A DNA stretch of 64,000 nucleotides from Cesiribacteraceae bacterium YIM B00369 (GCA_017948555.1 JAFMYY010000009.1:116724-180723), one strand, 5' to 3'. Shown: positions 8,337 to 17,833, numbered from the stretch's first letter. The notes: generated by a model from the letters alone, not told the origin. Numbers and translations: made by a program.

Positions 8337-9110
8337 TTACCCCTGCTCAGTCATAAACTCACTGAAACACCCCAGCACGGCTTTATGAATTTCATATTCC
8401 GAAGCGGCAAACAGGAAGTCGTCGGAAAGCACACAGTATTCCATAAAGGCATCCAGCTTATCTTCATCTTCCAGCCTGGTGATTTCCCGCACTATTTCCC
8501 TGTTAAATTTTGTCCGGATCACTTCCTTACGCGCCTCTTTCTCCCTTACCTCTGCAGCAAAAGCCCTGCCTCTTTCCTTTTTGCTAAACCGTCCGGCAAT
8601 AGCCGAAACAGGACTGCCAAGGCCAACGGCTGCATTAGCCGACGGATCGGCCTGAGGGAAGTATCCTTCCGGAATTCTCAGGTTGGGACCTTTTTCCTCC
8701 GGAAGCTCAAGCCCCAGGAGCTGTTGCTTAAGCATATACTCAGAAGGCATACGATTGATTACCACCTCCTCAAGCTCATAAACATTCGGAGATATACGAA
8801 CTATCCATCGTTCACCATTTGCAGGCTCATCAGGAGCTGTAAATATTTGCTGTCCGTAGGTTACACTGGTAATAAAAATACTGTCTCCTCCGGTAACAGG
8901 AATGGAAAACCGGCCGTTGCTGTCGCTGCTTACCCTTACCCGCGAACTTAAATTACTTATATGCGAAAAAGGAATTCCTTCGGAAGTTTCAGCATCTAAA
9001 AGCGTTCCTTGCAAAGTATACCGACCTGCAGGTGATACTTCCTGAGCCTTTGCTCCTGCCACAAACAACAGGAACCAGGCTAAAAAAAGATAGAAAAATT
9101 TGTTGGACAT
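8337..9110 (-). CDS. Exported protein with carboxypeptidase-regulatory-like domain
   Basis: 257 residues. A signal peptide occupies residues 1-22 (ends AKAQ). Residues about 30-110 form a CarboxypepD_reg-like beta sandwich (GTLLDAETSEGIPFSHISN, then NGRFSIPV and FITSVTYG), a domain found in Bacteroidota envelope proteins including TonB-dependent receptors. The remainder is charged and helical with many Glu/Arg/Lys and has no recognised domain. It is probably periplasmic or on the outer membrane. It lies 53 bp after the ABC exporter gene and could be co-transcribed, although TATTTTTG (9145-9138) upstream matches a -7 box without a good -33. Confidence 0.8.
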   Translation of the reverse strand: MSNKFFYLFLAWFLLFVAGAKAQEVSPAGRYTLQGTLLDAETSEGIPFSHISNLSSRVRVSSDSNGRFSIPVTGGDSIFITSVTYGQQIFTAPDEPANGERWIVRISPNVYELEEVVINRMPSEYMLKQQLLGLELPEEKGPNLRIPEGYFPQADPSANAAVGLGSPVSAIAGRFSKKERGRAFAAEVREKEARKEVIRTKFNREIVREITRLEDEDKLDAFMEYCVLSDDFLFAASEYEIHKAVLGCFSEFMTEQG

Positions 9111-9163
9111 AAAAATTTACATTTAATCTGAATACGACAAAAATATGATTTTATTGCCATATT

Positions 9164-11005
9164 TTACATATAACCCTGAGCCTGGAGGTTAAATAGTTCA
9201 GAATATCTCCCATCTTTTTCCAGAAGTTCCTGATGGGTGCCTAATTCCAGCAACTCCCCTCCTTCCAGCACCAGAATCCGGTCGGCCATCCGCACTGTAC
9301 TAAAGCGGTGACTGATGATTACGGCTGTTTTGCCCCTGGTAAGCTCTGAAAAACGCAAAAAAACCTCATGTTCAGCCCTGGCATCAAGCGCTGCGGTAGG
9401 CTCATCGAGAATCATCAGCTGGGCTTCCCTCATATAAGCTCTGCCCAGGGCAACTTTCTGCCATTCCCCTCCTGAAAGGTCCACCCCGTTGGCAAACCGC
9501 CGGCCAATCATTTGCCGGTAACCTTCCGGAAGTTTTTCAATCACCTTATCTGCCAGGCTCCTGTGCGCTGAATCCTCAATACGCTGCTGGTTGGCACGCT
9601 CATCCACCCTGCCTACAGCTATATTATCGGCTGCTGTCATTTGAAAACGCACAAAATCCTGAAAAATAACGCCAATTTCCTGCACCAGTTCAGCAGGGTC
9701 GTACTCCCGTAAATCCACGCCATCGAGAAGTATTCTTCCCTCTGTAGGCTCATATAGCCTGGCCAGCAGCTTTACAAGGGTGGTTTTTCCGGCACCGTTC
9801 TCCCCCACCAGGGCCAGCTTTTCTCCTTTGTGCAGGTAAAAATTCAGGTGGCGCACTGCCCACTTCTCTGCTTTAGGATATTTAAAACCAACATTTTCAA
9901 ATACAAACCCCTCCTGTATTGGTTTGGGAAAAGGCTGTGGGTGGGATGGTTTCTGTATGTTTGGCCTCAGCCTGAAAAAGGCAAAGAAATCCTGCAGATA
10001 CAGGGCACTTTCTGCAATTTTTGAAAAGCGGCTCAATATATTTTCCAGAGACAAGCGCATACTTGCAAAGGAACCTGCATAAAAAGTAAGATCCCCCACC
10101 GATACCTCACCGGCTATGGTCCTGAATATAATTACCATGTAGGCCGCATAATAGCCCAGGCTCCCGATTGTGGCCAGCAAAGCTCCCCAGCCTGCCCTCC
10201 TGACTGCTATGCTTTTATTGGCCTTGTAAAAATTATCGGCAAGGGTCCGGAACCTGCCCACCAGAAAACCCGACAGCCCGAACATTTTTATTTCCTTAGC
10301 TGTTTCGTCGCTTGCGCCGGTATACCTCAGGTAATCCAGTTCCCTGCGTTCAGGCGTCCATCCGTAAATGAGCGAATAACTTTTTTCATTAAAATGCGAC
10401 TCACCTAAAAATGCCGGAATTACAGCTACAAAAACAAGGAGGATCAGCCACCAGGCAAAAGCCACCAAACCAGCTGCAAGGAAAATTAAAGTAATAAGGT
10501 CCTGCCCCTGGCTGAATACCTGGGTCATCAACATGGTTCTCCTTACCGTTTGTTGCCTTGCCCTTTCAAGTTTATCGTAAAATTCGCTATCCTCAAACTG
10601 GTAAAGGTCCAGCGAGGCGGCATGCTCCATAAGCCTTGCGGAGGTTTCATTGGCCAGTAAGTCTCCTAAAAGGCTATCGGCAAGGGCAATTCCCCTGTTA
10701 AGCACATCAGATAGTATAGCGAGCCCAAACTCAGCCCCGACATACCAAAGCAGGCTTTCCAGCTCTCCGGAAGGATCATTTTCTGAAAGGGCAATTATTT
10801 CATCTATAATAAGCTTTCCAAAATATAAAACCGTTACAGGAATTGCAGCCTTAAACAGACGGAGGAGAAGATTAATAAGGGTATACTTCCTGCTGGTTTG
10901 CCAGATAAGCCTGAAAAACTCAGGCAGATATTGTATAGCTGCCAGCCTTTCCTTAAAACTTAAATTCTTTGCATTTTCCCTTCTGTTTCGGGGTGGTGAG
11001 CTCAT
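9164..11005 (-). CDS. ABC exporter, fused permease and ATPase
   Basis: 613 residues, half-transporter length. The N-terminal half has the hydrophobic segments of a type 1 exporter domain (roughly residues 35-330). The nucleotide-binding half contains Walker A GENGAGKTT (about 398-406), Q-loop VIFQDF, signature LSGGEWQKVALGRA (about 508), Walker B LMILDEPTAALD and the H-loop VIISHRFST (about 565). It should act as a homodimer exporting a lipid, peptide or drug; the substrate is not evident. No peptidase or other accessory domain is present. It stands between the Prc protease and the carboxypeptidase-regulatory-like gene, all leftward. Confidence 0.93.
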   Translation of the reverse strand: MSSPPRNRRENAKNLSFKERLAAIQYLPEFFRLIWQTSRKYTLINLLLRLFKAAIPVTVLYFGKLIIDEIIALSENDPSGELESLLWYVGAEFGLAILSDVLNRGIALADSLLGDLLANETSARLMEHAASLDLYQFEDSEFYDKLERARQQTVRRTMLMTQVFSQGQDLITLIFLAAGLVAFAWWLILLVFVAVIPAFLGESHFNEKSYSLIYGWTPERRELDYLRYTGASDETAKEIKMFGLSGFLVGRFRTLADNFYKANKSIAVRRAGWGALLATIGSLGYYAAYMVIIFRTIAGEVSVGDLTFYAGSFASMRLSLENILSRFSKIAESALYLQDFFAFFRLRPNIQKPSHPQPFPKPIQEGFVFENVGFKYPKAEKWAVRHLNFYLHKGEKLALVGENGAGKTTLVKLLARLYEPTEGRILLDGVDLREYDPAELVQEIGVIFQDFVRFQMTAADNIAVGRVDERANQQRIEDSAHRSLADKVIEKLPEGYRQMIGRRFANGVDLSGGEWQKVALGRAYMREAQLMILDEPTAALDARAEHEVFLRFSELTRGKTAVIISHRFSTVRMADRILVLEGGELLELGTHQELLEKDGRYSELFNLQAQGYM

Positions 11006-11040
11006 TCGGTTTCTTCTTTTCTCTTTTACAACAAACCTAA

Positions 11041-11076
11041 AGTAAAAAAGCCACCCTTTAAGGCAGCTTTTTTACT
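11041..11076 (-). terminator. Intrinsic terminator of the tail-specific protease gene
   Basis: An 11-base perfect inverted repeat (11041-11051 with 11066-11076) with a GCC/GGC core. On the minus strand the GC core is followed by six T. It starts 20 bp after the protease stop. Confidence 0.75.
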
Positions 11077-11095
11077 TCAGATAATAATTTTATGT

Positions 11096-13171
11096 TCAGG
11101 CGGCAACTAATTGTGCCAGAATACGGATTGTTTCTTTCAAATAAGGATCTTCCTTTTCAGTAGCATTTTCAGCCTGCGGATCTTCCAGCTCAAAATCCTC
11201 TTCTGTTGCTTTCAAAGCCCCTGTCTTATCCCTTTTCTCCTTAAGCTTTTCCATTTCCTGCTTTCTCTTTTCCAGGTTCAGGGAAACACGGGAATCACTG
11301 CGGATTTTTTTAACCTCTTCAATATCGGCCACAAGGGCTTTCAGGTCTTCATCTGTTTTTAACCTTTGCTGGTACTGGTTCCTGAGCTTTTGAAGCTGCT
11401 TATCAGAAACTGTATTCATAGGCTTAAATTTAGCGGATTTAATCTGGTCCCATGGAAGAGCCGCAGGGCTTGAGCTTTCGCCAAATTCCTCAGCGCTGAA
11501 TTCTGAAGGAAGCTCTATATCAGGTGTTACCCCTCTGTGCTGTGTGCTGCTCCCTGTAACCCGGTAGAACTTCGCCAGAGTCAGCTTCAGCTGCCCCTGC
11601 TTTGAATCTGACTTCATTACACGGTCCAGATCGATCAGGTTTTGAACTGTACCTTTTCCAAAGCTTTGTTCGCCAACAATAACACCTCTTTTGTAGTCCT
11701 GTATGGCGCCCGCAAAAATTTCCGAGGCAGATGCACTAAACCTGTTAATCACTACTGCAAGAGGTCCTTCGTAGACCAAAGCAGGATCAGGATCATCCCC
11801 TGTATCCACACTTCCATCGGCGTTGCGCACCTGCACCACCGGGCCTGCAGGAATAAATAACCCTGTCAGTTCAATGGCTTCTGTAAGGGAACCGCCTCCG
11901 TTATAGGTAAGGTCAATTACCAGTCCATCCATACCGTCGGCTTCCAGTTCTTTAATCAGCTTCCGCACATCGCGGGTGGTACTTCCATAATTAGGGTTAC
12001 CTTTCTGGGCCTCGTCAAAATCCATATAAAAACTAGGAATGGTAATTACACCCAGATTGTATGTTTTACCATTCATGGTATAAGGCACCAATTTCTTTTT
12101 AGGAGTTTGCTCCTCAAGCTTTATTTTATCGCGAAGCAGGGTTATTTCAACAGGCAAAGCGTTGGCACCATCGCTGGCCCTTAAGAGGTTCAGGCGTACT
12201 TTTGTTCCTTTTTTTCCACGGATCAGCTGCACTACCTCATCGAGTCTCCAGCCAATCACGTCCACCATTTCTCCTTCTTCACCCTGAGCTACGCCTACAA
12301 TCCTGTCATCTTTAAAAATAAGTTTGCTCTTAAAAGCAGGGCCACCGGCAATAACCTCATTCACTTTAGTAAAATCACCATCCTGCTGCAGCGAAGCTCC
12401 AATACCTTCCAGAGACTGGCTCATATTGATTTTAAAGTTCTCTGCGGTTCTCGGGGAGAAATAAGAGGTGTGTGGGTCCAGAGATTCTGTATAAGAATTC
12501 ATATAAACCTGAAAAACATCGCTGCTCTTATTCTGATTGATAGCTTTTCTCAAACGTGTATATCTTTTCTCAAGATTTTCACGGATCTCATCAGCATTTT
12601 TATCTGCTAATTTCACAGAAAGAGCCTGGCTTTTAATAATTTTCCTCCATTCCTCATCGAGCGCAGCCTTGCTCTTAGCCCAGGGAGCATCTTTTCTGTC
12701 AGATTCGTAATACTCATCTTTTGAAAAATCAAAATCTGTTTTAACAAGTGAATCTGCCACCTGCATTCTTTCGTTAAAACGCTTTTTAAAGGTATTATAG
12801 ATATCGTAGGCAGCTGTCAGATCGCCATTTTTGAGGTAATCATCAAATTTAGTGCGGTATTTTTCAAAGCGGTTTACATCTTCTTCCAGGAAATATACTC
12901 TGGAGCGGTCCAGCATGCCCAGGTAGTTATCTAATATAACAGAAGAAAGAGAATCATTCAAGGTAGTTTTCCTGTAGTGGGCTCGCCCCAGAACAGAAGC
13001 AATGACCTGAGCTTCTTTCTCCATCTCTTTTTTTGGCAGTACCAGTGTGGAATCAGAAACATCGAACTGCCAGGCTGTTTCCCGCGCCTGGCATTGAACT
13101 GTAAAAAAAGAGAGCAGGCAAATAATAAAACTTGCCACAACGGGTATTCTTTTCATAGAATTTTTATTCAT
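11096..13171 (-). CDS. prc: Carboxy-terminal (tail-specific) processing protease, S41A, Prc type
   Basis: 691 residues. A signal sequence (residues 6-28) exports it to the periplasm. The order is an N-terminal helical domain, a PDZ domain (about 255-345, with ASLQQDGDFTKV and the GWRLDEVVQLIRG helix), the S41 core and a C-terminal helical DUF3340-like domain. The catalytic serine is in SASASEIF (about 479) and the lysine in QSFGKGTVQ (about 504), giving a Ser-Lys dyad. Length and architecture match E. coli Prc/Tsp, which trims periplasmic proteins and regulates peptidoglycan hydrolases. An alternative ATG six codons in (13156) would keep the signal peptide. Monocistronic, with a terminator at 11041-11076. 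Confidence 0.94.
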   Translation of the reverse strand: MNKNSMKRIPVVASFIICLLSFFTVQCQARETAWQFDVSDSTLVLPKKEMEKEAQVIASVLGRAHYRKTTLNDSLSSVILDNYLGMLDRSRVYFLEEDVNRFEKYRTKFDDYLKNGDLTAAYDIYNTFKKRFNERMQVADSLVKTDFDFSKDEYYESDRKDAPWAKSKAALDEEWRKIIKSQALSVKLADKNADEIRENLEKRYTRLRKAINQNKSSDVFQVYMNSYTESLDPHTSYFSPRTAENFKINMSQSLEGIGASLQQDGDFTKVNEVIAGGPAFKSKLIFKDDRIVGVAQGEEGEMVDVIGWRLDEVVQLIRGKKGTKVRLNLLRASDGANALPVEITLLRDKIKLEEQTPKKKLVPYTMNGKTYNLGVITIPSFYMDFDEAQKGNPNYGSTTRDVRKLIKELEADGMDGLVIDLTYNGGGSLTEAIELTGLFIPAGPVVQVRNADGSVDTGDDPDPALVYEGPLAVVINRFSASASEIFAGAIQDYKRGVIVGEQSFGKGTVQNLIDLDRVMKSDSKQGQLKLTLAKFYRVTGSSTQHRGVTPDIELPSEFSAEEFGESSSPAALPWDQIKSAKFKPMNTVSDKQLQKLRNQYQQRLKTDEDLKALVADIEEVKKIRSDSRVSLNLEKRKQEMEKLKEKRDKTGALKATEEDFELEDPQAENATEKEDPYLKETIRILAQLVAA

Positions 13172-13671
13172 TAACTATTTAATAATGGAAACAGCAACCT
13201 TCCAAAGGGAGCAATTTTGTTTCTTTTTACTACCAATATCAAAAAGGGTGCTAAAGATTTCAACTGACCAAAAATTTTTTCGTTCAAAAAAAAAATTAAT
13301 TCCTAAAGGTTTTATAAAATTGGATTAAAAGCAAACAGCGCCATATAAAATAAACCTCCTGTTCCTGTATTACTCAATAAAATTTTATAACTCATTTAAA
13401 CTGAAGCATTTCTGCTTTACCTTTTACCAACTTTATTATTCAAGCTATTAAAACCTTATAATGAACGAAATTTGTCATTTTAAATTTCTTCCGGTACTTT
13501 GCTTTTTATGGAGGTGCAACAAAAAACAAACCTGTTCAGGTTCAACTGAAACCTGATGCAGAATTATTACACCGGATAATAAAGAAGGTGCAGGACCGGC
13601 CTTTATTTACAATCAGGCATGACTGATATAAAAACCAACTCATAAATTTAACTTTTACAAGCAACACCGGA
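13172..13671. other. 500-bp AT-rich spacer between divergent genes
   Basis: The region holds A runs (13287-13297) and no convincing gene. The longest short + frame (from ATG 13461) codes 31 residues and has nothing to support it. No exact -7/-33 promoter pair was found in either direction. Confidence 0.5.
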
Positions 13672-14616
13672 ATGGCTGAGTTTTTATATGGAACATGGGG
13701 ATCCTTCAAAAAGCACCTTTTTTTACTGTTGTTCCTCTTAACGCTTCTGCTTAATGGAAAAAGTTTAATGGCACAGGAGACCGGCCTTAAGGCACAGGAT
13801 AGCAGCAATACAGATCCTGAACGAATGAAAACGCTGCTCTATGTGGGAGGAGCTGGTTACACAACAGGATGTGTAGGGCTTTATGCTCTTTGGTATTCCA
13901 ACCAGTCCGCAACAGGGTTCCATTTTTTTAACGACAACAGGCAATGGATGCTTATAGACAAACTGGGTCATGCTTACAGTGCTTTTCATTTAAGCCGCAC
14001 AAGCGCCTCTGCTCTGCAATGGGCCGGCATGTCTTCCCGCAAAGCCGGTGTTTACGGTAGTCTGGCAGGCTTTATGGCCATGCTCCCGATAGAAATTATG
14101 GATGGATTTGCACCCGCATACGGTGCTTCCCCCGGAGATATTGTTGCTAATTCGGCAGGGGCTCTTTTATACGGGGGTCAGCTGCTTTTGTGGGATGAAA
14201 TAAGGATCAGGCCAAAGTTCTCCTTTCACACCACCGGGTATGCGGCTATACGTCCTAATACTCTGGGAAATAATCTACCAGCCCAAATCCTGAAAGATTA
14301 CAATGGCCAGACCCACTGGTTTTCTGCTGACCTGGAAAAATTTTTACCTGAAGGCAATAAATTCCCGAAATGGCTGAATCTGGCCGCAGGCTATGGCGCG
14401 GAAGGAATGGTTTATGGCCAGCCGGAAGAGAACCACCTGGCCGGCTACTATGCTGTTAAGCAATTCTATTTCGGACCTGATATTGACCTGAGCGGGATAA
14501 AAACTAAAAACCGGCTTGTAAAAGCCTTACTCTTCGTGTTGGAAGGGGTACGGTTGCCCTCCCCTGCCCTGGAGATTAATAAAAACAGAATAAGGCTCCA
14601 TCCTGTTTACTTTTAA
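13672..14616 (+). CDS. DUF2279 (YfiM-like) exported protein
   Basis: 314 residues with an N-terminal signal segment (about residues 15-35, ending LMAQ). The DUF2279 signature is clear: DKLGHAYSAFHLSR, a glycine/alanine-rich helix, EIMDGFAPAYGASPGDIVANSAGALL and WDEIRIRPKFSFH. The family has no proven function and is expected in the envelope; several short hydrophobic stretches between residues 55 and 175 could be membrane-inserted. It is the first of a rightward group with the Smr protein 63 bp downstream. The start gives a long leader before the hydrophobic core; no better downstream ATG exists. Confidence 0.85.
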   Translation: MAEFLYGTWGSFKKHLFLLLFLLTLLLNGKSLMAQETGLKAQDSSNTDPERMKTLLYVGGAGYTTGCVGLYALWYSNQSATGFHFFNDNRQWMLIDKLGHAYSAFHLSRTSASALQWAGMSSRKAGVYGSLAGFMAMLPIEIMDGFAPAYGASPGDIVANSAGALLYGGQLLLWDEIRIRPKFSFHTTGYAAIRPNTLGNNLPAQILKDYNGQTHWFSADLEKFLPEGNKFPKWLNLAAGYGAEGMVYGQPEENHLAGYYAVKQFYFGPDIDLSGIKTKNRLVKALLFVLEGVRLPSPALEINKNRIRLHPVYF

Positions 14617-14679
14617 CAGCAATGCTATAGCTGTTCACCGGAATTTGGTAAATTCGCACTACATTGAACGATCTGCAAC

Positions 14680-15645
14680 ATGAATATTGGCGATAAAGTA
14701 AGAATGCTCCGTGGTAAGGAAGAAGGAATTATTACCAGGATAATAGATAGTAAGCTCATTGAGGTGGAAATTGAAGATGGTTTCCAGATTCCTGTAATGA
14801 AAAATGAAGTTGTAATTGTTTCCAGGGAAGAAGCAAGTTACTTCTCCAGGGATGATTCTCCTTTAGCTCCCGAAAAACCGGGAAAGACTCCTGCTACAGC
14901 TCCTAAATCGAATGAAGACGGCATCTTTCTTGCCTTCCGCCCCCTTAACGACCGTATTCTGGCCCTGTACCTGATCAACAGAGGAGGCCGCCAGGTTCCT
15001 TATGCTGTTTTTGAAGAGTCAGGCAAAGGCCTTAAGGGGCTATCCGCAGGTACTATGTCCGGAAATTCCCACCATAAACTTGCGGAGGTTTCCCTGCAGA
15101 ATTTTGAGGAATGGCCAACTTATGTTTTCCAGTTCATATTTTTCTCTGCCGGACTGAACAAAGAAATTAAGATGCCTCTGACTAAGAAGATTAATTTTAA
15201 AGCATCTTCTTTTTACAGGAGCAAAAGGGTTGCTCCTGTTTTAAATGCAGAGGCCTATACCTTCAGGCTCGATGGTGAGGCTATAACGGTTGATGCCAGC
15301 CAGGTAAAGGAAAGCTTAAGCGGAAACCGCCTTAACCCTTCTCCTTCCATCCCGGTACAGGCGCCCCCTCCTGTTCTTGATTTACATATAGAGAAACTAA
15401 GCCCTAATGCCGCCAGCATGAGCAGCCAGGATATCCTGAACCTGCAGCTCAGCACGTTTGAAAAACACCTCGACCAGGCAGTGGCTTCCGGTGTGGATGA
15501 GGTGGTTTATGTGCATGGGGTTGGCAATGGCACTTTACGGGATGCTATTCATAAGTACCTGAGCAGGCAAAGCAATATTAAGTTTTTTAAAGACGCTCAA
15601 AAAGACAAATTCGGATACGGAGCCACAAAGGTTCAGATTAATTAG
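14680..15645 (+). CDS. Smr domain protein with N-terminal beta domain (DUF2027 type)
   Basis: 321 residues. The N-terminus (MNIGDKVRMLRGKEEGIITR) resembles a small KOW/SH3-like beta barrel, followed by a middle DUF2027 domain and a C-terminal Smr domain with LDLHIEKL (about 232) and the nuclease/RNA-binding motif VHGVGNGTLRDAI (about 277). Smr domains of MutS2 type bind branched DNA or collided ribosomes and can have endonuclease activity. The combination of DUF2027 and Smr is typical for Bacteroidota. There is no MutS ATPase, so this is a stand-alone Smr protein. A role in nucleic-acid quality control is inferred. Confidence 0.9.
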   Translation: MNIGDKVRMLRGKEEGIITRIIDSKLIEVEIEDGFQIPVMKNEVVIVSREEASYFSRDDSPLAPEKPGKTPATAPKSNEDGIFLAFRPLNDRILALYLINRGGRQVPYAVFEESGKGLKGLSAGTMSGNSHHKLAEVSLQNFEEWPTYVFQFIFFSAGLNKEIKMPLTKKINFKASSFYRSKRVAPVLNAEAYTFRLDGEAITVDASQVKESLSGNRLNPSPSIPVQAPPPVLDLHIEKLSPNAASMSSQDILNLQLSTFEKHLDQAVASGVDEVVYVHGVGNGTLRDAIHKYLSRQSNIKFFKDAQKDKFGYGATKVQIN

Positions 15646-15739
15646 TCCTGAGAAATCAGGCCCGGGGAGGCTGTAACTGCAGGAGGTTGATTAACCCTTC
15701 ACCCCCCGGTTTATTATACCACCACCAACCCGCCGGTAA

Positions 15740-16138
15740 ATGATACTCAGCAAATTTATGGAAAAATTTGCCCGTGAAATAAACGGACAGTTTTCTCAAT
15801 ACGACCAGATGAAATCTGTGCTGATCGTTCCCCTTTGGAAAGGCAGATTTCAGACTGTGGTTGGCGTGGTAAAAGAACTGGAGCAGTTCGGCAGGAATGC
15901 GATCTCCTTATCTTCCCGAATTTGCCCGCTGAGTCCTGAAATAAACATGGAGGAATTGCTGCGGAAGAATTCTTCTTTATGCTATGCCCGCTTTGCTATT
16001 GAAGATCAGACGCTGAAAGTACAGGCCACAGCCCTGATGGACCAGATTACTGAAGCTGTTTTGAAGGAAATAATTATGGAGGTAGCGGCTACTGCCGACA
16101 AGTGGGAATACCAGTTGACAGGAAAAGATGTGAATTAG
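15740..16138 (+). CDS. Small protein of unknown function
   Basis: 132 residues, not recognised. It has no signal peptide or membrane helix. The pattern (N-terminal amphipathic helix, then beta strands around SVLIVPLWKGRFQTVVGVV and SSLCYARFAIE, then a long C-terminal helix) recalls chaperone-like or YbjN-like folds, but this is only an impression. It follows the Smr gene by 94 bp and precedes the RNase P RNA by 75 bp, in the same direction. Confidence 0.72.
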   Translation: MILSKFMEKFAREINGQFSQYDQMKSVLIVPLWKGRFQTVVGVVKELEQFGRNAISLSSRICPLSPEINMEELLRKNSSLCYARFAIEDQTLKVQATALMDQITEAVLKEIIMEVAATADKWEYQLTGKDVN

Positions 16139-16213
16139 TAATATTTGATTCCTTTTCATTATATTATTGTCAACTTTGAACTTAAACATTAAAATTAAAT
16201 TTATATTTACCAT

Positions 16214-16635
16214 AACGCAGGCTGCCTTATCGCTTCCCGTTTAATACCGGGAGGAGGAAAGTCCGGGCAACACAGGGCATCCTACTTCCTAACAGGAAGG
16301 GGCCTGAGGCGAAAGCCGATGGCTACAGCCAGTGCCACAGAAAACAAACCGCCCCTTTTGGGGTAAGGGTGAAAAGGCGGGGTAAGAGCCCACCGGTTCT
16401 GTAGTGATACAGGGCGCATGGTAAACCTTAGGAGTTGAAAGACCAAATAGGTTCTGCTTTTCCGGTCCTGCTGCAAAGCAGGATTGGTGTGAGGGTTGCC
16501 CGCCCGAATCCCGGACTTGCTCCGGGAGAGCAGAACGGGTAGGTCGATGGAGCCTGGCAGCGATGCCAGGCCAAGATAAATGATAAGGCTCCGGAATTTT
16601 TCCGGAGGACAGAACCCGGCTTACAGGCCTGCGTT
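16214..16635 (+). ncRNA. rnpB: RNase P RNA, bacterial class A
   Basis: The catalytic RNA of RNase P, which removes 5' leaders from tRNA precursors. Helix P1 is closed by AACGCAGGC (16214-16222) and GCCTGCGTT (16627-16635). The universal 5' core GAGGAAAGTCCGGGC begins at 16252, and the 3' core ACAGAACCCGGCTTA lies at about 16609-16623. Internal conserved blocks GGTAAGGGTGAAAAGG and GTAAGAGCCCACC are present. The size, about 422 nt, fits the A type. A T-rich run follows directly (16634-16649). Upstream, CAACTTTG (16171-16178) is one base off the -7 consensus and would start transcription close to the mature 5' end. Confidence 0.96.
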
Positions 16636-16649
16636 TATTTTTTATTTTT

Positions 16650-17813
16650 ATGGCGAAAATACTAGTAATTGACGATGAACCAAGTATCCGCAGCACCCTG
16701 CGCGATATACTTGAGTATGAAAAGTACGAGATCGACGAAGCAAAAGACGGGCAGGAAGGCTTGAAGAAATTGCTCAGTGAGCATTTTGATCTGGCGCTTT
16801 GCGATATTAAAATGCCTAAAATGGATGGTCTTGAGGTATTGGACCGTGCTGTTGAAGCCGGTATAGAAACTCAGTTTATCATGATCTCTGCCCATGGCAA
16901 TATCGAAACTGCGGTGGACGCCACAAAAAAAGGAGCCTTCGATTTTATAGAGAAACCACCCGACCTTAACCGGCTGTTGCTTACAGTGCGCAATGCCCTG
17001 GATAAATCAACGCTGGTTAATGAAACCAAAACACTCCGTAAAAAGGTGGCCCGCAAGTATGACATGGTGGGTGAGTCCGAACCTATTGTGCAGGTAAAGG
17101 AAACCATTGAAAAAGTGGCTCCCACTGAAGCAAGGGTGCTCATTACAGGGCCTAACGGTACAGGTAAAGAACTGGTGGCCCGCTGGCTGCACGAAAAGAG
17201 TAACCGCAGCGGAGCGCCTTTAGTGGAAGTAAACTGTGCTGCTATACCTGCCGAACTGATAGAGAGTGAACTTTTTGGTCATGAAAAAGGATCCTTTACT
17301 TCTGCTGTAAAGCAAAGGATCGGGAAATTTGAACAAGCAAACGGAGGCACTATTTTTCTGGATGAAATTGGCGATATGAGTCTTTCGGCACAGGCAAAAG
17401 TCTTAAGAGCGCTGCAGGAAAACAAAATAACAAGAGTAGGTGGGGACAAGGATATAAAAGTGGATGTCAGGGTTTTGGCCGCCACTAATAAAAACCTGAA
17501 GGAAATGATTGCGGAAAACAGTTTCCGTGAAGACCTTTACCATCGCCTAAGCGTGATTGTTATAAAGGTACCACCGCTAAAGGACAGGAAAGAAGACATT
17601 CCTTTACTTGCAGACCGCTTTCTGGAAGATGTGGCCAATGATTATGGCAATGCTAAAAAGAAAATCTCCGGGCAGGCCATAAAGAAATTACAGCAGCACA
17701 GCTGGTCAGGAAACATCAGGGAATTGCGTAACGTAATCGAACGGCTTGTAATTATGAGCGGACCGGAAATTACTGAGGAAGATGTAGTAAAATACACAGA
17801 AATCAGCCAATAG
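16650..17813 (+). CDS. NtrC-like response regulator without DNA-binding domain
   Basis: 387 residues: receiver domain (about 1-120, phospho-acceptor D52 in CDIKMPKMDG, Lys in IEKPP) and AAA+ sigma-54 interaction domain (about 140-375; Walker A GPNGTGKE, Walker B FLDEIGD, arginine finger region FREDLYHRL). Two departures from the family: the loop that contacts sigma-54, normally GAFTGA, reads GSFTSA (214-219), and the C-terminal Fis-type helix-turn-helix is absent, the protein ending right after the AAA+ lid. The gene begins 14 bp after the RNase P RNA. I recall similar HTH-less, GAFTSA-type regulators elsewhere in Bacteroidota, so it is probably a conserved lineage and not a truncation. No histidine kinase is adjacent. 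Confidence 0.93.
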   Translation: MAKILVIDDEPSIRSTLRDILEYEKYEIDEAKDGQEGLKKLLSEHFDLALCDIKMPKMDGLEVLDRAVEAGIETQFIMISAHGNIETAVDATKKGAFDFIEKPPDLNRLLLTVRNALDKSTLVNETKTLRKKVARKYDMVGESEPIVQVKETIEKVAPTEARVLITGPNGTGKELVARWLHEKSNRSGAPLVEVNCAAIPAELIESELFGHEKGSFTSAVKQRIGKFEQANGGTIFLDEIGDMSLSAQAKVLRALQENKITRVGGDKDIKVDVRVLAATNKNLKEMIAENSFREDLYHRLSVIVIKVPPLKDRKEDIPLLADRFLEDVANDYGNAKKKISGQAIKKLQQHSWSGNIRELRNVIERLVIMSGPEITEEDVVKYTEISQ

Positions 17814-17833
17814 CAGCTGATTTCTGTGTATTT
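17790..17833 (+). terminator. 18-bp perfect hairpin overlapping the stop codon
   Basis: Bases 17790-17807 pair perfectly with 17816-17833 around an 8-base loop. The left arm contains the last codons of the regulator gene and the stop codon TAG (17811-17813) is in the loop. A T/A-rich stretch and then CTTTTT follow. Likely the rightward terminator, also serving the convergent small lipoprotein gene (stop at 17873). Confidence 0.7.

Noticed and set aside
13461-13556. 31-codon + frame with a lipoprotein-like start
   Set aside because: The hydrophobic stretch is too short and interrupted by Trp/Arg; no promoter nearby.
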